Origin: an uncultured Lachnoclostridium sp.
GTDB lineage: Bacteria; Bacillota; Clostridia; Lachnospirales; Lachnospiraceae
Direction of reading: 5' to 3'
DNA: 7,271 nucleotides
NCBI GenBank assembly: GCA_902464595.1
Contig: CABQJX010000131.1
Location: 1 to 7,271, forward strand
Position numbers and translations under genes: made by a program. The first letter of the stretch is position 1; each line of letters begins with the position of its first letter. The notes beneath the pieces are model-generated. The model saw nothing but the letters and a program-made list of their open reading frames with translations, searched no databases and was not told where the DNA came from. This document shows, piece by piece, positions 6,540 to 7,271 of the stretch.

Positions 6540-7063
6540 TGAAAACAGATCCATGTAAAAAACGTTCATCTTCTTCCAGGCGGATAGCCCTGTGGGGGAT
6601 CCTTACAGCCTTGGCTCTGGTACTGGGGTATGTGGAATCTCTTTTTCCTGTTTATCTGGGGGCTCCGGGAGTGAAGCTGGGATTAGCAAACCTGGTGACG
6701 GTCACAGGGCTTTATTGCCTGGGATTCAGGGATACGGCGATGATCAGCGTGGTACGCGTCTGTCTGTCCGGATTTCTGTTCGGCCCTCCCTCAGCGATAC
6801 TGTTCGGCCTTTTCGGGACAGCCTTCAGCCTTTGCGCGATGGCCCTTGGCAGGCGTTTTCATTTCTTTGGAATGGTCGGGATCAGCATTTTGGGAGGCGT
6901 TATGCATAATATTGGCCAGTTTTTGATAGCTGCCCTGGTAGTAAACAATTTTGGCGTATTTACCTATCTTCCCGTTCTTTTAGCAGCTGGATGCGGGGCA
7001 GGGGCGGCGATTGGCGCGGCCGGAGGGATCCTGGTGAGCCGGATTGGGCGGTTTGTGGGATAA
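6539..7063 (+). CDS. Gx transporter family membrane protein (heptaprenyl diphosphate synthase component I-like)
   Basis: This 174-residue, very hydrophobic protein belongs to the family labelled Gx transporter or Hepta_synth component I, related to S-components of ECF-type importers. Substrate is not established. Signatures are PGVKLGLANLVT (43-54), a conserved Arg (R73) in SVVRVCLSG, and GGVMHNIGQ (119-127). I estimate five to six membrane helices, roughly 17-33, 47-62, 66-104 (probably two), 111-135 and 141-167, after a Lys/Arg/Ser-rich N terminus. The ATG at 6539 follows AGGAGG at 6530-6535 with an unusually short 3-base spacer, still the best start. It is divergent from the NusG-II gene, with which this family is usually co-directional; pairing with it suggests a shared membrane function, possibly in quinone, flavin or redox metabolism (inference only). 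Confidence 0.88.
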   Translation: MKTDPCKKRSSSSRRIALWGILTALALVLGYVESLFPVYLGAPGVKLGLANLVTVTGLYCLGFRDTAMISVVRVCLSGFLFGPPSAILFGLFGTAFSLCAMALGRRFHFFGMVGISILGGVMHNIGQFLIAALVVNNFGVFTYLPVLLAAGCGAGAAIGAAGGILVSRIGRFVG

Positions 7064-7076
7064 AAATCGGAAAACT

Positions 7077-7229
7077 CGTAACAGTTCAGCCAACCATCTT
7101 CTTGTCCGTTTGAAACGGACAAGAAGCATTAGGGGTCTGCCCTATGAAGATTCAGACAGGAAAATGATCATGAAAACAAGCTTTCAACCCATTTTCCTGC
7201 CTGAATCTTCGCATGGCTGAACTGATATG
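7077..7229. repeat. Nested inverted repeats forming a predicted cloverleaf (structured RNA or palindromic mobile unit)
   Basis: An outer stem pairs 7082-7092 with 7214-7224 (11 perfect pairs, CAGTTCAGCCA with TGGCTGAACTG) and extends past one A-A mismatch to 7077-7080 with 7226-7229. Inside are three hairpins: 7098-7110 with 7114-7126 (13 perfect pairs, loop TGA); 7130-7134 with 7140-7144 (5 pairs); and 7146-7155 plus 7157-7166 with 7190-7199 plus 7201-7210 (20 pairs, one mismatch), whose loop holds a further 5-pair hairpin (7171-7175 with 7182-7186). Unpaired junction linkers are only 5, 3, 1 and 3 bases. About 116 of 153 bases are paired by hand count. No T-tract follows in the plus direction, and no ORF or promoter is evident inside. 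Orientation is undecided: the mismatch at 7156/7200 becomes G-U on the minus strand, while 7078/7228 is G-U on the plus strand. The structure is certain as a sequence pattern; its function is unknown. Confidence 0.85.
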
Positions 7230-7271
7230 TAATGACTTTTGTCAAGAGGTAAACTGCAAAAATCACCACAA
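7230..7271. other. Unassigned sequence at right edge
   Basis: These 42 AT-rich bases carry no start codon with a ribosome binding site and no convincing promoter. The only visible structure is a small TGAC-TTTT-GTCA palindrome (7233-7244). On the minus strand a perfect TTGACA (7240-7245) has no -10 box at an acceptable distance. Together with 7064-7229 this completes a stretch of 208 bases without a gene. Confidence 0.4.

Noticed and set aside
6435..6569. 45-codon N-terminal extension of the NusG-II gene from an ATG at 6569
   Set aside because: It would translate the extended -10 promoter and overlap the start of the divergent Gx gene; the family normally begins shortly before the membrane helix.
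7098..7126. Perfect 13-pair hairpin as a Rho-independent terminator for the Gx gene
   Set aside because: It is followed by CATTAGGGG, not a T-tract, and fits better as one arm of the larger cloverleaf.
7064..7229. CRISPR array or integron attC site
   Set aside because: There are no regularly spaced direct repeats and no recognisable attC core sites; the structure is built from inverted repeats with perfect, distinct arms.
7240..7245. Perfect TTGACA on the minus strand as a promoter -35 transcribing the cloverleaf
   Set aside because: No acceptable -10 box lies 15-19 bases downstream; the AT-rich patches are too close.

Overview
The window looks like chromosomal DNA of a spore-forming Clostridia member, most likely a Lachnospiraceae-type anaerobe. 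The reasons are a SpoIIP fragment, the spoIIP-lepA-hemW gene order typical of Firmicutes, a Gram-positive-type glycerol kinase, a NusG-domain-II / Gx-transporter pair common in that group, and roughly balanced base composition with strong AGGAGG-type ribosome binding sites. The genus cannot be named from this sequence alone.

Layout: positions 1-361 hold the 3' end of spoIIP. A 202-base gap follows, carrying a good sigma-A-type promoter (437-465). Then come four tightly spaced plus-strand genes: lepA (564-2378), hemW (2399-3625), an AlkD-like DNA alkylation repair gene (3649-4434, GTG start) and glpK (4467-5960). The gaps are 20, 23 and 32 bases, each next gene has its own ribosome binding site, and no terminator is visible between them, so they probably form one transcription unit. 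A minus-strand gene (5973-6434) encodes a membrane-anchored NusG-domain-II protein and converges on glpK. An intrinsic terminator for it overlaps both stop codons. Divergent from it is a plus-strand Gx transporter gene (6539-7063). The promoter assigned to the minus-strand gene overlaps the start codon of the Gx gene.

The last 208 bases (7064-7271) hold no convincing gene. They contain the most unusual structure in the window: nested inverted repeats at 7077-7229 that fold on paper into a compact cloverleaf, with an outer stem closing three hairpins and only 1-5 unpaired bases between arms. It lacks the T-tract expected of a terminator. It could be a structured RNA, a palindromic mobile unit (TA flanks, terminal inverted repeats beginning CAGT), or a retron-like msr-msd whose partner gene lies beyond the window. 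The sequence here cannot decide between these.

Functionally the window mixes housekeeping (LepA translation factor, HemW haem chaperone, AlkD-type base-excision repair), carbon use (GlpK), sporulation (SpoIIP) and a small membrane module (NusG-II plus Gx). I see no defence system, CRISPR array, tRNA, rRNA or intact transposase gene.
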